Assembly (NCBI GenBank): GCA_016124235.1 | Contig: WGOC01000037.1 | Location: 1 to 38,963, forward strand | Length of the DNA: 38,963 bases | Origin: a bacterium | Lineage (GTDB): Bacteria; Verrucomicrobiota; Verrucomicrobiia; Limisphaerales; RI-55 | Direction of reading: 5' to 3' | Notes under the pieces: model-generated | Told to the model about the DNA's origin: nothing | Databases searched by the model: none | What the model saw: the letters and a program-made list of their open reading frames with translations, nothing else | Shown: in pieces, positions 9,254-16,239 of the stretch | Numbering within the stretch: position 1 is the stretch's first letter | How the letters are laid out: every line of letters starts with the position of its first letter | Translations under genes and position numbers: made by a program

Positions 9254-10819
9254 TTAGGACGACTTAAGTAACACGGCATCATCGCGACGGCCGCGTACTG
9301 CCTCATCCGTATCCTTGAAATCTGATGGCCGCGACATCCCCGCGAACCCCTTGCGGGTGCTTGGCGTTGTGGGCGCGGTTTTCGTTACCGGTACTTTGCC
9401 AGGCAAATCACCGACCAAGGCAAGAGGCACGATGTCATCACACGCCGCCCGTAAATCTTCGATCGAAATCTGTTCCCGATGCGCACCCTGTGAGTACCAA
9501 CAAGCGCGCAGGTAGATGGCCTGAACAGTTTTCAAACTCGTCGGCGTATTGAACGCACGACCAGCAATTTTCTGGGCCCACGCCAGCGGGTATCCGCGCA
9601 TCAAGTGAACGGCTACTTTATTCACATCCTCTTCCGGGACCTTTTTGGGGAAATCCACGGTCAGACTTAGGCGGCCCTTGAACTGGTCGCTGTTGTAGTG
9701 AGTCTTTTCATCGAACGAAGCCCAGTCCTCAATTCCCTGGGGCGTAGTGATCAAGACACAAGGCACGTGCTGATCAATGAAAGCTGTGCGCAAAAAATCG
9801 AGTCGCCGGGGACGAGTGCGTTCCGTGAAATTGCTGGGGTAAAGAAACTGCGCCTCATCCACCACCAACATCAATCCAGTCGCCCGGTAACAGTATTGTG
9901 CCATCTGCCTAAGGTGTTGAGTAGTTCCAGTTGGCGTCGGTAGTTCACCTAAGCTCTGAACAAGAGCGCGATCGAACGCGGACATGTCCTGGCCGCTGGG
10001 AACCTCGAGGTAACGCATTTTCCCCGGCCACATCGCGCAAAGGTTAGTCGCAATTGTTGTCTTCCCGATGCGAGTATCACCAATGATTCGGATGGCAATA
10101 CGCTGGCTTTGGGTAAACGAAAATTCATTGGCCATCCGTTCCCGAATGCTTGTGTCGGCGATGCTCCCGGCCGTGACCGCCGCGTGCCTATCCAGATAAT
10201 CAATCAGTGCGTCGAGAAATCCATCAAAGCACCAAAGGTCATTCTCTCTCTCCGAGAATTCGGCAAACTCAGACTGGCAGAGATGGGCCAAGTAACCCGG
10301 AACCATCGTGATAAATTTCTCCACCGCAAAATCCCGCCATTCGTCCGGGTTGCGGAACCTGCCACCGAGAACCAGGTCTTTGCGCGCTTCATCTGCGACT
10401 GATTCATCGATGTCAACGGCTGGATACCCCATCGCGCGGAGAACTCGGCTATCCACGCCCTCAACGAGAGTCCACATTTGAATATCCGTAAATCCCGTAC
10501 GCCCCATTGGCTTCATGTTGCGCACTGATCGCAGACCGATCCGTTGTGGAAATGCATCAACCATTTCACGCGCGAGTTTCTGAAGGCCGCCAGATTGATA
10601 TGATTTCCATTGAGCAAACAATAACGCCTCGGCCAAGCGTGGACGCTCCCTCAGCTGCAGATGCATTCGCGGAAATTCCCCCATCTGGATTGCCTCGAGC
10701 TTCGCAGCCAATAGATCCGGGCGAATGAACCCGCCGGCGCCAGCCAGTTCGTAGGCTTTAGACATCCGGGGACGGCCGGCGCTTTGGTTGAGCTTGGTGA
10801 TGGTGTCGGAGTAACTCAT
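9254..10819 (-). CDS. MuB/TniB-like AAA+ ATPase for target selection
   Basis: A 521-residue ATPase. Walker A is GDTRIGKTT (247-255), Walker B LMLVVDEAQ (316-324), and a sensor-like LITTP lies at 356-360, in the order found in MuB, TniB and TnsC. These proteins bind target DNA and recruit and activate the transposase. The N-terminal 240 residues precede the ATPase core and are not recognisable to me; MuB (312 residues) has only a short HTH domain there. A Pro/Thr-rich stretch (473-490) leads to a charged tail. It starts 14 bases after the transposase stop, so the two are one operon. ATG 10819 fits; no stronger alternative is visible. Confidence 0.85.
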   Translation of the reverse strand: MSYSDTITKLNQSAGRPRMSKAYELAGAGGFIRPDLLAAKLEAIQMGEFPRMHLQLRERPRLAEALLFAQWKSYQSGGLQKLAREMVDAFPQRIGLRSVRNMKPMGRTGFTDIQMWTLVEGVDSRVLRAMGYPAVDIDESVADEARKDLVLGGRFRNPDEWRDFAVEKFITMVPGYLAHLCQSEFAEFSERENDLWCFDGFLDALIDYLDRHAAVTAGSIADTSIRERMANEFSFTQSQRIAIRIIGDTRIGKTTIATNLCAMWPGKMRYLEVPSGQDMSAFDRALVQSLGELPTPTGTTQHLRQMAQYCYRATGLMLVVDEAQFLYPSNFTERTRPRRLDFLRTAFIDQHVPCVLITTPQGIEDWASFDEKTHYNSDQFKGRLSLTVDFPKKVPEEDVNKVAVHLMRGYPLAWAQKIAGRAFNTPTSLKTVQAIYLRACWYSQGAHREQISIEDLRAACDDIVPLALVGDLPGKVPVTKTAPTTPSTRKGFAGMSRPSDFKDTDEAVRGRRDDAVLLKSS

Positions 10820-10833
10820 TTTTCACGTTTGCT

Positions 10834-12180
10834 TCAGTTGCTTGACTCAATCGTGCTGTCCGCTTCCAACTCCATTTCGCGCGCCCGGATGCGGCGGGCC
10901 AGATCCTCGTCAGTCATCCTCAGATCAATATCTATACCAAGGTCGGCCGCCCGTCTCTGCGCCTGGTGAACTGCGAGCTGGCGCGCGCGGTTGCGTTGTT
11001 GAGCTTGTCCCCGTTTCTGCTCCAACTGGCGACCGTGGGCTTTCTCTGCACGACTGAAATCGGAATCACGGGTGATCGTCGAATGGTACGTTTGTTTGAG
11101 TGCCAGATACTCACCTCTGATTTGATTGAGGTGACCGGATTGGGCACGAGCAACCCGCCTGTGATCTTCCGGACTGGCCGTATTTGCGGGCATGTGGAGG
11201 TTGTCCGCGATGAACGGATTAGATCCATCCAAATCAGTCGCGATGATGTACGAAGGATCTTCGATGTTCCAATAAGCGATCACCTCCTGACCTTCACGAC
11301 GGCCAGTTCCCTCTGAAGCGTAGTACCAAGGGGTGCCCGATATCGTAACGCGCAGACCGTGCTTTCCGATCTTTACGCGTTCCTGGTGGCTCCAAAGCAG
11401 ATACTCCATCTCCTTCTCAAGTTTCCGTAAAGGACTACGATTCGTGCCCTCGCCAAATGCTCGGTTCGGTGTCATGTTCTTTATCTTCTTGGAGGCTGGT
11501 TGCGGAGTGTCATTGTACTCGTCCACGATCTCACTTAAGCGGTCTCTCCATTCGTCAAACCACGGCAATTTTTCCAGGGCTTCACGCAGGCCGCCCCTAG
11601 CCAGGCGGAGGTATCGTTGGTTCTCCTCAAATTTTTCGATCTGCTCATTCCGTCCGATGTAGCAGCCTTCCGCTTCCATCATCCGTTGGAGGATATTCCA
11701 GATTCCTTCGATGCTTTTAGCACATGGCGTCGTGACATGCCGAACTCGCGTCCCAAGCTTTGGGTTGTTCAATCCACTTCCGAGGGAAGATCCGTTCCTG
11801 AACACAAGGGGAGTAGGCAGATTGGTTTCAAAAAAACGCTGCGTCGCCATAAACGAAACAGCGGTTGAGTTCACGTCGCCATCAATTAAAGCCGCCGCCC
11901 AGATACCGTTCTCAAATTTGAATCCACACCGAGGCAGTCCGTATTTACGCACAGCATCGTATGTCACCAACCTCACTTGAATGGCGTTGTATGTTCGACA
12001 AGGAATCAACCGGCCGGCTAGAATCTTATTCGACTTGTCATCGTTGATCCCGAGCAGCTGTCCGCGAGTGATAACGATCTCCCCCTTTTCGTCAAAATTT
12101 TTGAAATACAGCGGAGGAGTCAGGTCGTCCCCACCGTACCAATCCCCCGGTTCTGTATCGCTCCAGTCACCCCGGCTCCC
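10834..12180 (-). CDS. Mu-type DDE transposase, apparently 5'-frameshifted
   Basis: The frame is open from just inside an in-frame TAA (12181-12183) to the stop at 10834, but contains no ATG, GTG or TTG before a TTG at 12009, which lies within the catalytic domain. Residues before that TTG are clearly coding: GDWYGGDDLTPPLYF should hold the first catalytic Asp. KYGLPRCGFKFENGIW is the second-strand region, where Glu stands in the position I would expect for Asp. KSIEGIW should hold the catalytic Glu. A basic, Gln/Arg-rich C-terminal helix region follows (about the last 90 residues). Adding one frameshift at the CCCC run 12170-12173 joins it to an ATG at 12265. Whether the enzyme is made depends on that join. 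Confidence 0.75.
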   Translation of the reverse strand, partial: GSRGDWSDTEPGDWYGGDDLTPPLYFKNFDEKGEIVITRGQLLGINDDKSNKILAGRLIPCRTYNAIQVRLVTYDAVRKYGLPRCGFKFENGIWAAALIDGDVNSTAVSFMATQRFFETNLPTPLVFRNGSSLGSGLNNPKLGTRVRHVTTPCAKSIEGIWNILQRMMEAEGCYIGRNEQIEKFEENQRYLRLARGGLREALEKLPWFDEWRDRLSEIVDEYNDTPQPASKKIKNMTPNRAFGEGTNRSPLRKLEKEMEYLLWSHQERVKIGKHGLRVTISGTPWYYASEGTGRREGQEVIAYWNIEDPSYIIATDLDGSNPFIADNLHMPANTASPEDHRRVARAQSGHLNQIRGEYLALKQTYHSTITRDSDFSRAEKAHGRQLEQKRGQAQQRNRARQLAVHQAQRRAADLGIDIDLRMTDEDLARRIRAREMELEADSTIESSN

Positions 12181-12265
12181 TTAGTTGCATCCCCCGGTCG
12201 ATGAGCGCCCGCTTAACTATGAAGCGGGCGACCTTCCGCGAATTGCCGGTCAGTACCGATGTCAT
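12174..12265 (-). pseudogene. Probable displaced 5' end of the transposase gene
   Basis: Starting at ATG 12265, this frame reads MTSVLTGNSRKVARFIVKRA and then MQLREPG before a TGA created at the CCCC run (12170-12173, GGGG on the minus strand). Removing one G would continue as EPGDWSD into the transposase frame without a stop. The peptide is basic, as expected for a DNA-binding N-terminus. This is inference from frame continuity; a sequencing error, a real mutation and programmed frameshifting are all possible. Confidence 0.45.
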
Positions 12266-12359
12266 GGAGCCAAAGAAAGATATAGGCGTCCTTCTTGCAA
12301 GCTTATTTTCAAGCCTCCGTGGTTCTGTCACAATCACGCCGGTGGCTCGAAAGAACCCA

Positions 12360-13163
12360 ATGCCGCGCCGGGAAGCGGAAATCTGCAAACGATTCTCCGA
12401 GTTCCGAAGGGGCACCAAAATACCACGCTCAACGATGGCCGCTGAGCTAGGCATCAAGGCGTCTCGCTTGTCCAATTATGAGCATGCCGCGGTACCGGTT
12501 CCGTATTCGATCGCTAGCAAGTTTGCGAACATCACCGGGATGAACCTTGCCTGGCTGGTTGAAGGCCAAGGCGACCCTCATGACCGGATCGGAATAGGCC
12601 CGGAAATCGGGGCTAAAATCGCACCAAGAGCACTCGTAAGCGAAGCATTCGATCAACATATCAAACCAGCACTTCTGGCATCTGTTGAGGAGGGGCCAAC
12701 GCTCATTGAACAGGTGTTAGCCAGGGAAAAAGGCGTGCCGTTCACGGCGACTCCCATTCGCACAATTGGGATGGTCACCGGTGCCAACTTCGCTCGCAGC
12801 GTTGCTCAAATAATCAAAGGCCAGCTGGGAGATTTGCCGGCGCATCTGTATTTGCCGTTGGCTCGGAAAATCGGGGTCGCTGTCGCGGAATTCAAAGCAG
12901 CGAATGGTGAAGTTGTTGAAAAGGAGCTTGCAAGCGAGTTGCAAAACGTTACAGTCAAAAACGTGAAGTCCGAATGGGAAACGCTTCGATCAAGGCTCAA
13001 TAAGGTGATCGCCAGGACAAGTTCTATCTCGGCTCTTGCGAGCCACCTGAAAGTTCCCCGGCCAAGCCTGTCGTTGTGGCTGAGCGGTAAAAGAGAACCT
13101 GGTGTTGAAGTGGGTTTCCGCTTGCTCCGCTGGTGCGAGCTGCAAGAAAAGAGGACGAAGTAA
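12360..13163 (+). CDS. XRE-family transposon regulator with a second C-terminal HTH
   Basis: A 267-residue protein, divergent from the transposase operon and in the position of the Mu repressor. Near the N-terminus is an XRE helix-turn-helix: RRGTKIPRSTMAAELGIKA followed by SRLSNYEHAA, then a second helix pair ending with NLAWLVEG. The last 50 residues contain another HTH-like segment (ISALASHLKVPRPSLSLWLSG), so the protein may bind DNA at both ends. The middle (about 80-200) has no motif I know. ATG 12360 is preferred because the XRE domain then starts at once; in-frame ATGs at 12201 and 12264 would run into the transposase 5' end. The 94 bases 12266-12359 are then the shared divergent promoter region. 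Confidence 0.75.
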   Translation: MPRREAEICKRFSEFRRGTKIPRSTMAAELGIKASRLSNYEHAAVPVPYSIASKFANITGMNLAWLVEGQGDPHDRIGIGPEIGAKIAPRALVSEAFDQHIKPALLASVEEGPTLIEQVLAREKGVPFTATPIRTIGMVTGANFARSVAQIIKGQLGDLPAHLYLPLARKIGVAVAEFKAANGEVVEKELASELQNVTVKNVKSEWETLRSRLNKVIARTSSISALASHLKVPRPSLSLWLSGKREPGVEVGFRLLRWCELQEKRTK

Positions 13164-13223
13164 GAAACAAAGTGGCCGCTCTGCTGACACAAAGCGGCCG
13201 TGCAAACTCAACCAAAGGAAACT

Positions 13224-13544
13224 GTGAAGAACCATGGTCAAGTTCGCGGAGGCGAACCTAGCGTTAAATCTGCCAAAGTTCAATCGCCGGCAGATCATCC
13301 CATCAACCTCAAGCAGCTGCCGCCGTGGCTGGATGTCTTGGAGCCGAACTTAAGGAAGACGGCGATCAAGTTTCACTGGACGGGTGATTCGTCGCGACTC
13401 CGGCGGATCGCACAGACTTACGTCCGGTGGGCCGATCAGTTGCTTGAAGCAGCTGACGTGGTGGAGCTACAAACCCACGGCCTTTCCAAAGCAATGGCCG
13501 ATGGAAAGCAATCGTGGGAATCTTTCAGCGCTGTGCGCAACTAG
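13224..13544 (+). CDS. Small transposon protein, unknown function
   Basis: A 106-residue protein starting with GTG at 13224, chosen because AAAGGA lies 5-10 bases upstream; another GTG at 13200 lacks this. The first 30 residues are polar and probably disordered. The rest (LPPWLDVLEPNLRKTAIKFH followed by SRLRRIAQTYVRWADQLLEA) is predicted to be all-helical. It lies 60 bases after the regulator and 9 bases before the next gene, so it is probably in one operon with them. No family recognised. Confidence 0.55.
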   Translation: MKNHGQVRGGEPSVKSAKVQSPADHPINLKQLPPWLDVLEPNLRKTAIKFHWTGDSSRLRRIAQTYVRWADQLLEAADVVELQTHGLSKAMADGKQSWESFSAVRN

Positions 13545-13553
13545 GAGGCCGCC

Positions 13554-13877
13554 ATGTCATTATCAATGAAAAGGCGGAGTGTGCCCACGGCCACCTCCGA
13601 GAAATGGAACAACGGCAACCACACATTGCTCCGGATCCTGGAGGCAAACCGCACCAGATTCGGCCTGAGCGCAGAAGCGCTCACATTGCTGGCTGAACGC
13701 TTCGGAATCACCATAACACAAGCCAGTGTTCACGACCGAATGAGTCAGCTGGCCAAAGCGAAGCTGGCCCGCAAACACCAAGGGAATGTGCCGGCGTGGT
13801 CAATCACGCTGGCGGGCATCATGCGTGTGGATGAATGGGATCAGCTGCTCAAGTCCGGCACGCTGGCGATTCAGTAG
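13554..13877 (+). CDS. Small winged-helix-like transposon protein
   Basis: A 107-residue protein with a strong ribosome binding site (AGGAGG, 7 bases before ATG 13554). Residues 40-75 (LSAEALTLLAERFGITITQA followed by VHDRMSQLAKAKLARKH) have the look of a winged helix with a variable-loop lysine/arginine wing, so it may bind DNA. It is the last gene before a hairpin at 13900. No specific family recognised; a modulator of transposition or replication in a Mu-like element is one guess. Confidence 0.6.
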   Translation: MSLSMKRRSVPTATSEKWNNGNHTLLRILEANRTRFGLSAEALTLLAERFGITITQASVHDRMSQLAKAKLARKHQGNVPAWSITLAGIMRVDEWDQLLKSGTLAIQ

Positions 13878-13899
13878 CGACCGAACAACTCACACCATC

Positions 13900-13928
13900 A
13901 GCCCGGCAAGACAAGCGCCTGCCGGGCT
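13900..13928 (+). terminator. Terminator-like hairpin inside the transposon
   Basis: A perfect 9-base stem, AGCCCGGCA (13900-13908) with TGCCGGGCT (13920-13928), has an 11-base loop and is followed by only three T residues, so termination may be partial. It separates the regulator-side genes from the small HTH genes that start at 13980. Confidence 0.5.
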
Positions 13929-13979
13929 GTTTCGTGTACACTGGCTTGACGGCGGCGCATCGGTTGACGACTTTGAATC

Positions 13980-14195
13980 ATGGTTTCGATCGAAAAGGAT
14001 CTGCCCGATTTGCCGCTGGAGAAATGGCTTACCACTCGCCAACTTGCTGCAAAGCTGTTTCGCACCAAACCCATTCACATCGCAGCATACAGGAGAAGAG
14101 CTCTGCCCAGAAGCTACTGGAAACGAGTCGGCCGGAACATCCTCCACAGGCCCGAAAGTGTTGATTTCATTGAGGATTTCAACAGCCGGCGCTGA
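13980..14195 (+). CDS. Mini HTH-like protein, single module
   Basis: A 71-residue protein. Residues 16-66 (WLTTRQLAAKLF, then RRRALPRSYWKRVGR, then RPESVDFI) match the pattern W-L-(ST)-x3-L-A...L-P-R-x-(LY)-W-(KR)-R...V-x-(FW) seen twice in the next protein. This resembles excisionase/HTH_17-type winged helices that read short DNA sites. It is separated from the next gene by 4 bases. The role is not known; excisionase-like control of transposition is possible. Confidence 0.6.
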   Translation: MVSIEKDLPDLPLEKWLTTRQLAAKLFRTKPIHIAAYRRRALPRSYWKRVGRNILHRPESVDFIEDFNSRR

Positions 14196-14199
14196 TCGC

Positions 14200-14571
14200 A
14201 TGACCGCCACAATTGTGTATCCCTGGATGGCTGCGAGCGACCTGGCTGAACACGTCGCCGATTGTTCGATGGAAGAACTTCACGTCCTGCGAATCAAAGG
14301 CGTCATGCCGCGTGATCTGTGGCGGCGCCGCGCGGGTGGCGTGATGTTTCATCGCGACACGATTGCCTGGCTGCAGCAGCGGCGCGCGGATCCGGCTCTA
14401 TGGTTGTCAGCTGATGCGCTGGCTGACCTGGTATTCCGCGGATCTGCAGATCTGGTGCATGGCTTGAGGCAGCAAGGGAAGTTGCCTGGTCACCTTTGGC
14501 GAGGGGCAGGGGACCAATTCGAGTATCACCATGACCTGGTCGCTTGGCCGGTAATGAACACGGTGCATTGA
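14200..14571 (+). CDS. Two-module HTH-like protein
   Basis: A 123-residue protein starting at ATG 14200 and made almost entirely of two similar modules. Module 1 (about 9-62) has MAASDLAEHV, LRIKGVMPRDLWRRRAG and FHRDTIAWL; module 2 (about 67-119) has LSADALADLVF, LRQQGKLPGHLWRGAG and YHHDLVAWP. The repeat suggests duplication within a gene, and a protein that grips two adjacent DNA half-sites. The preceding 71-residue protein carries a third copy. In-frame starts upstream, inside the preceding genes, are rejected because they would overlap real coding sequence in another frame. Confidence 0.6.
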   Translation: MTATIVYPWMAASDLAEHVADCSMEELHVLRIKGVMPRDLWRRRAGGVMFHRDTIAWLQQRRADPALWLSADALADLVFRGSADLVHGLRQQGKLPGHLWRGAGDQFEYHHDLVAWPVMNTVH

Positions 14572-14577
14572 GCAACA

Positions 14578-14919
14578 ATGAAGGCGAACATTGAACAAGT
14601 AAGGCAGCTGGCTCCCAGCAACGTGAGCTTCCCGAAGCCGCAGGTAATACCACGTGGTGATGGCTCCTTCACGGTGAATCCAGGGCGGCCTCAAATCGGT
14701 CGCAACACGCTCACCGTTCCAGAAGTTGTGCGGCGATTTGGTGCCAGCGCTTCCACCTGGTATCGCCTCTATGAATGCGGCCTGGTCGAAGGCGAGCGGC
14801 CGAGCCCCCGCAAGATCGTGCTCTATGTCGAGTCGATCGAAGAACATTTGAACGGCACCCGGACTGATCCGGAGTACTGGAGCGAAGAGCGCCGGGCCCG
14901 GTACCGTGCGGCGATCTAA
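14578..14919 (+). CDS. Small MerR/HTH_17-like protein
   Basis: A 113-residue protein whose middle part (LTVPEVVRRFGASASTWYRL, then YECGLVEGERPSPRKIVLY, then VESIEEHL) has the layout of an excisionase or MerR-type winged helix: recognition helix, wing, then a helix that begins at the SIEEHL segment. It lies 6 bases after the two-module protein, so it is in the same operon, but its sequence is too different to call it a further copy of that module. The first 45 residues look disordered. Confidence 0.6.
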   Translation: MKANIEQVRQLAPSNVSFPKPQVIPRGDGSFTVNPGRPQIGRNTLTVPEVVRRFGASASTWYRLYECGLVEGERPSPRKIVLYVESIEEHLNGTRTDPEYWSEERRARYRAAI

Positions 14920-14944
14920 AGGAACCTGAGAAGGATCGGCCAGC

Positions 14945-15514
14945 GTGAGAGATGAGATGGCAGACTTCGCAATCCAAGGAGTTCGAAAAGTCATTGCGGG
15001 ACAACGGAACAAGTATGGTGCTCTGGCATGCATTCCGAACTTGGTCTCCGACGCCTGCCAAATCTTTGGCTTTACTGGAGAATACTGGCGGCTTTTGTTT
15101 CGTACCCTTCAAAGCCTGGCTTTGGGGCACCGCCAATGGTGTTCATCAACAAGCCCCACGATGCTCAATATTGCCCCGTATTCGGAACTCGTCAACCTGC
15201 AGGATGCCCGAGTTTTCTGGATAGAGCGCTGGCAAATGGAAGGCGGCGAATTGATCGACGGGCGTTTGATTGCCGCGACGACTGATGATATCTGGCGACG
15301 GATTTCGGTGTTCGATTTGCCTTGGGACCCATTCGCGTTCGAATCCTTTGCATATGTTCAACATGTGAGTAGGTCGGAGGCTTTTCGTAAGAGATTGCCG
15401 CTGCCTTGTTGCAAAATTCCAGATGTCGAAGTGGAAGATCCTCTATCGCGCGAGTTCGTCTCGCGCTTGGACGCCTTATTGCAGGATTACCTGTTAGCCC
15501 AAGAGGAACCATGA
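14945..15514 (+). CDS. Hypothetical protein, possible cargo or virion-like remnant
   Basis: A 189-residue frame from GTG 14945 (AAGGA lies 11 bases upstream). The C-terminal half, with ARVFWIERWQMEGGELIDGR, DDIWRRISVFDLPWDPFAFE and VSRSEAFRKRL, follows a W-x4-RW...GG...GR-x-(IM)-A...W-x2-IS-x-F...P-x2-PF...V-x-R-x-EA pattern that I have seen in uncharacterised bacterial and prophage proteins; I cannot name a function. The N-terminal half is less convincing, and other plus-strand frames are also open in 14952-15285, so a frameshift or a later start is possible. Confidence 0.5.
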   Translation: MRDEMADFAIQGVRKVIAGQRNKYGALACIPNLVSDACQIFGFTGEYWRLLFRTLQSLALGHRQWCSSTSPTMLNIAPYSELVNLQDARVFWIERWQMEGGELIDGRLIAATTDDIWRRISVFDLPWDPFAFESFAYVQHVSRSEAFRKRLPLPCCKIPDVEVEDPLSREFVSRLDALLQDYLLAQEEP

Positions 15515-15660
15515 TCTTCCTGCTGTCTGTGCGAAGAGCCCATTATGAGCACGGCACAGACCCGGCCACGCGCAAGCCACCCGCCGAAGACGCGCGACAG
15601 GCCCGCGATGGGGACGCCTGGCGGTGGCCACTACCGGCGCCCAACGTGAAGATAGCCTAA
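15511..15660 (+). CDS. Small hypothetical protein (49 residues)
   Basis: ATG 15511 overlaps the stop of the preceding gene as ATGA, with GAGGA 4 bases upstream, which favours translational coupling. The 49-residue product starts MIFLLSVRRAHYEHG and is then polar and Pro/Ala/Arg-rich with no motif. It is the last possible gene of the transposon before its AT-rich right end. It may be real or incidental. Confidence 0.35.
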   Translation: MIFLLSVRRAHYEHGTDPATRKPPAEDARQARDGDAWRWPLPAPNVKIA

Positions 15661-15734
15661 TAGTGGCAATCTGTAGCGATCTCGCCATCTCCCTCTAGCG
15701 ATTTCCGATTTCTCACTCAAACTCGAATATTTGA

Positions 15735-15961
15735 TTTGTCGCTGTGAAATGTAAATTTGGACTCAACTCACAGAGTTTCAATATGTTGCGAGAGAAACCG
15801 GTTTACATTTCGCAGCGACAACTTCCCGTTTTCAGCGACAATTTCCCAGTTCTTGATTTGGAAAAGCTTCGATGTGTAACCAGCTGACCTTCAGTGTCGT
15901 TCAGGCTAATTCAGGCTCATTCACCGTATTTTGAGCCAGCGACAACTTCTCACGTCTTCTC
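15735..15961. repeat. Right terminal region of the transposon with motif array
   Basis: Four copies of TTGTCGCTG: one in plus orientation (15736-15744) and three inverted (CAGCGACAA at 15813, 15833 and 15936). The first two make an 18-base inverted repeat GTCGCTGYGAAATGTAAA with one difference, about 50 bases apart. The copies at 15813 and 15833 are 20 bases apart, about two helical turns. They are probably transposase binding sites like the R1-R3 sites of Mu. 15661-15735 shows no feature. Confidence 0.7.
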
Positions 15962-16143
15962 AGATGACTGTATCGATTCGATCAGGAAAATCGAAAATGC
16001 ATGATTTCGTTCATAAAGGTCAGAAATGAACAGCATCATTCATCGATCGGACTCCATGCTCATCCGGATCGACCGCGCGCAAGTGCTTGAATACAAACGC
16101 ATAAACAAACCTGTCTTACCGGGAATTCAAAATCCTTGCGACT

Positions 16144-16159
16144 CGGTACTAGCGGTGCT
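16144..16159 (+). promoter_or_regulatory. Sigma-54-like -24/-12 promoter for glnII
   Basis: CGGTACTAGCGGTGCT has GG (16145-16146) and GC (16157-16158) exactly 10 bases apart and ends in GCTAAG, matching the elements at 3502 (GGTGCTAAAA) and 5699. It is 80 bases upstream of the glnII start and about 180 bases from the right end of the transposon. The first base of the -24 box departs from TGG. Confidence 0.55.
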
Positions 16160-16239
16160 AAGACGACGCGCCCCTCGTCTGACGCTCGCGTTGAAGCCAT
16201 CGCGAAGGGCACTTTCAATCTATCGATACAAACAATCAC

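Larger units (their letters stand above)
9140..15961. mobile_element. Compact Mu-like transposon
   Basis: About 6.8 kb between the kinase gene and glnII. It encodes a Mu-type DDE transposase, a MuB/TniB-like ATPase, a divergent XRE regulator and small DNA-binding-like proteins; no capsid, tail or lysis gene is recognisable. The outer 26 bases of the two ends align without gaps: both begin TG when read inward, and both contain AAGTTGTCGCTG at the same offset, so the element probably runs TG...CA as in Mu. I found no convincing 5-base target duplication (ACTGG on the left, GATGA on the right), so the exact ends are uncertain by some bases. Insertion is intergenic and breaks no gene. Confidence 0.75.

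Noticed and set aside
12201..12359. 5' extension of the XRE regulator frame
   Set aside because: It would be antisense to the probable transposase 5' end and has no helix-turn-helix character; the domain begins right after ATG 12360.
13563..14210. Minus-strand frames in the small-gene part of the transposon
   Set aside because: The plus-strand frames have good ribosome binding sites and short spacings; the minus frames have neither.
9135..15970. ACTGG (left) and ACTGT (15966-15970) as target-site duplication of the Mu-like element
   Set aside because: Only 4 of 5 bases match, and using it would remove the TG...CA symmetry of the ends.
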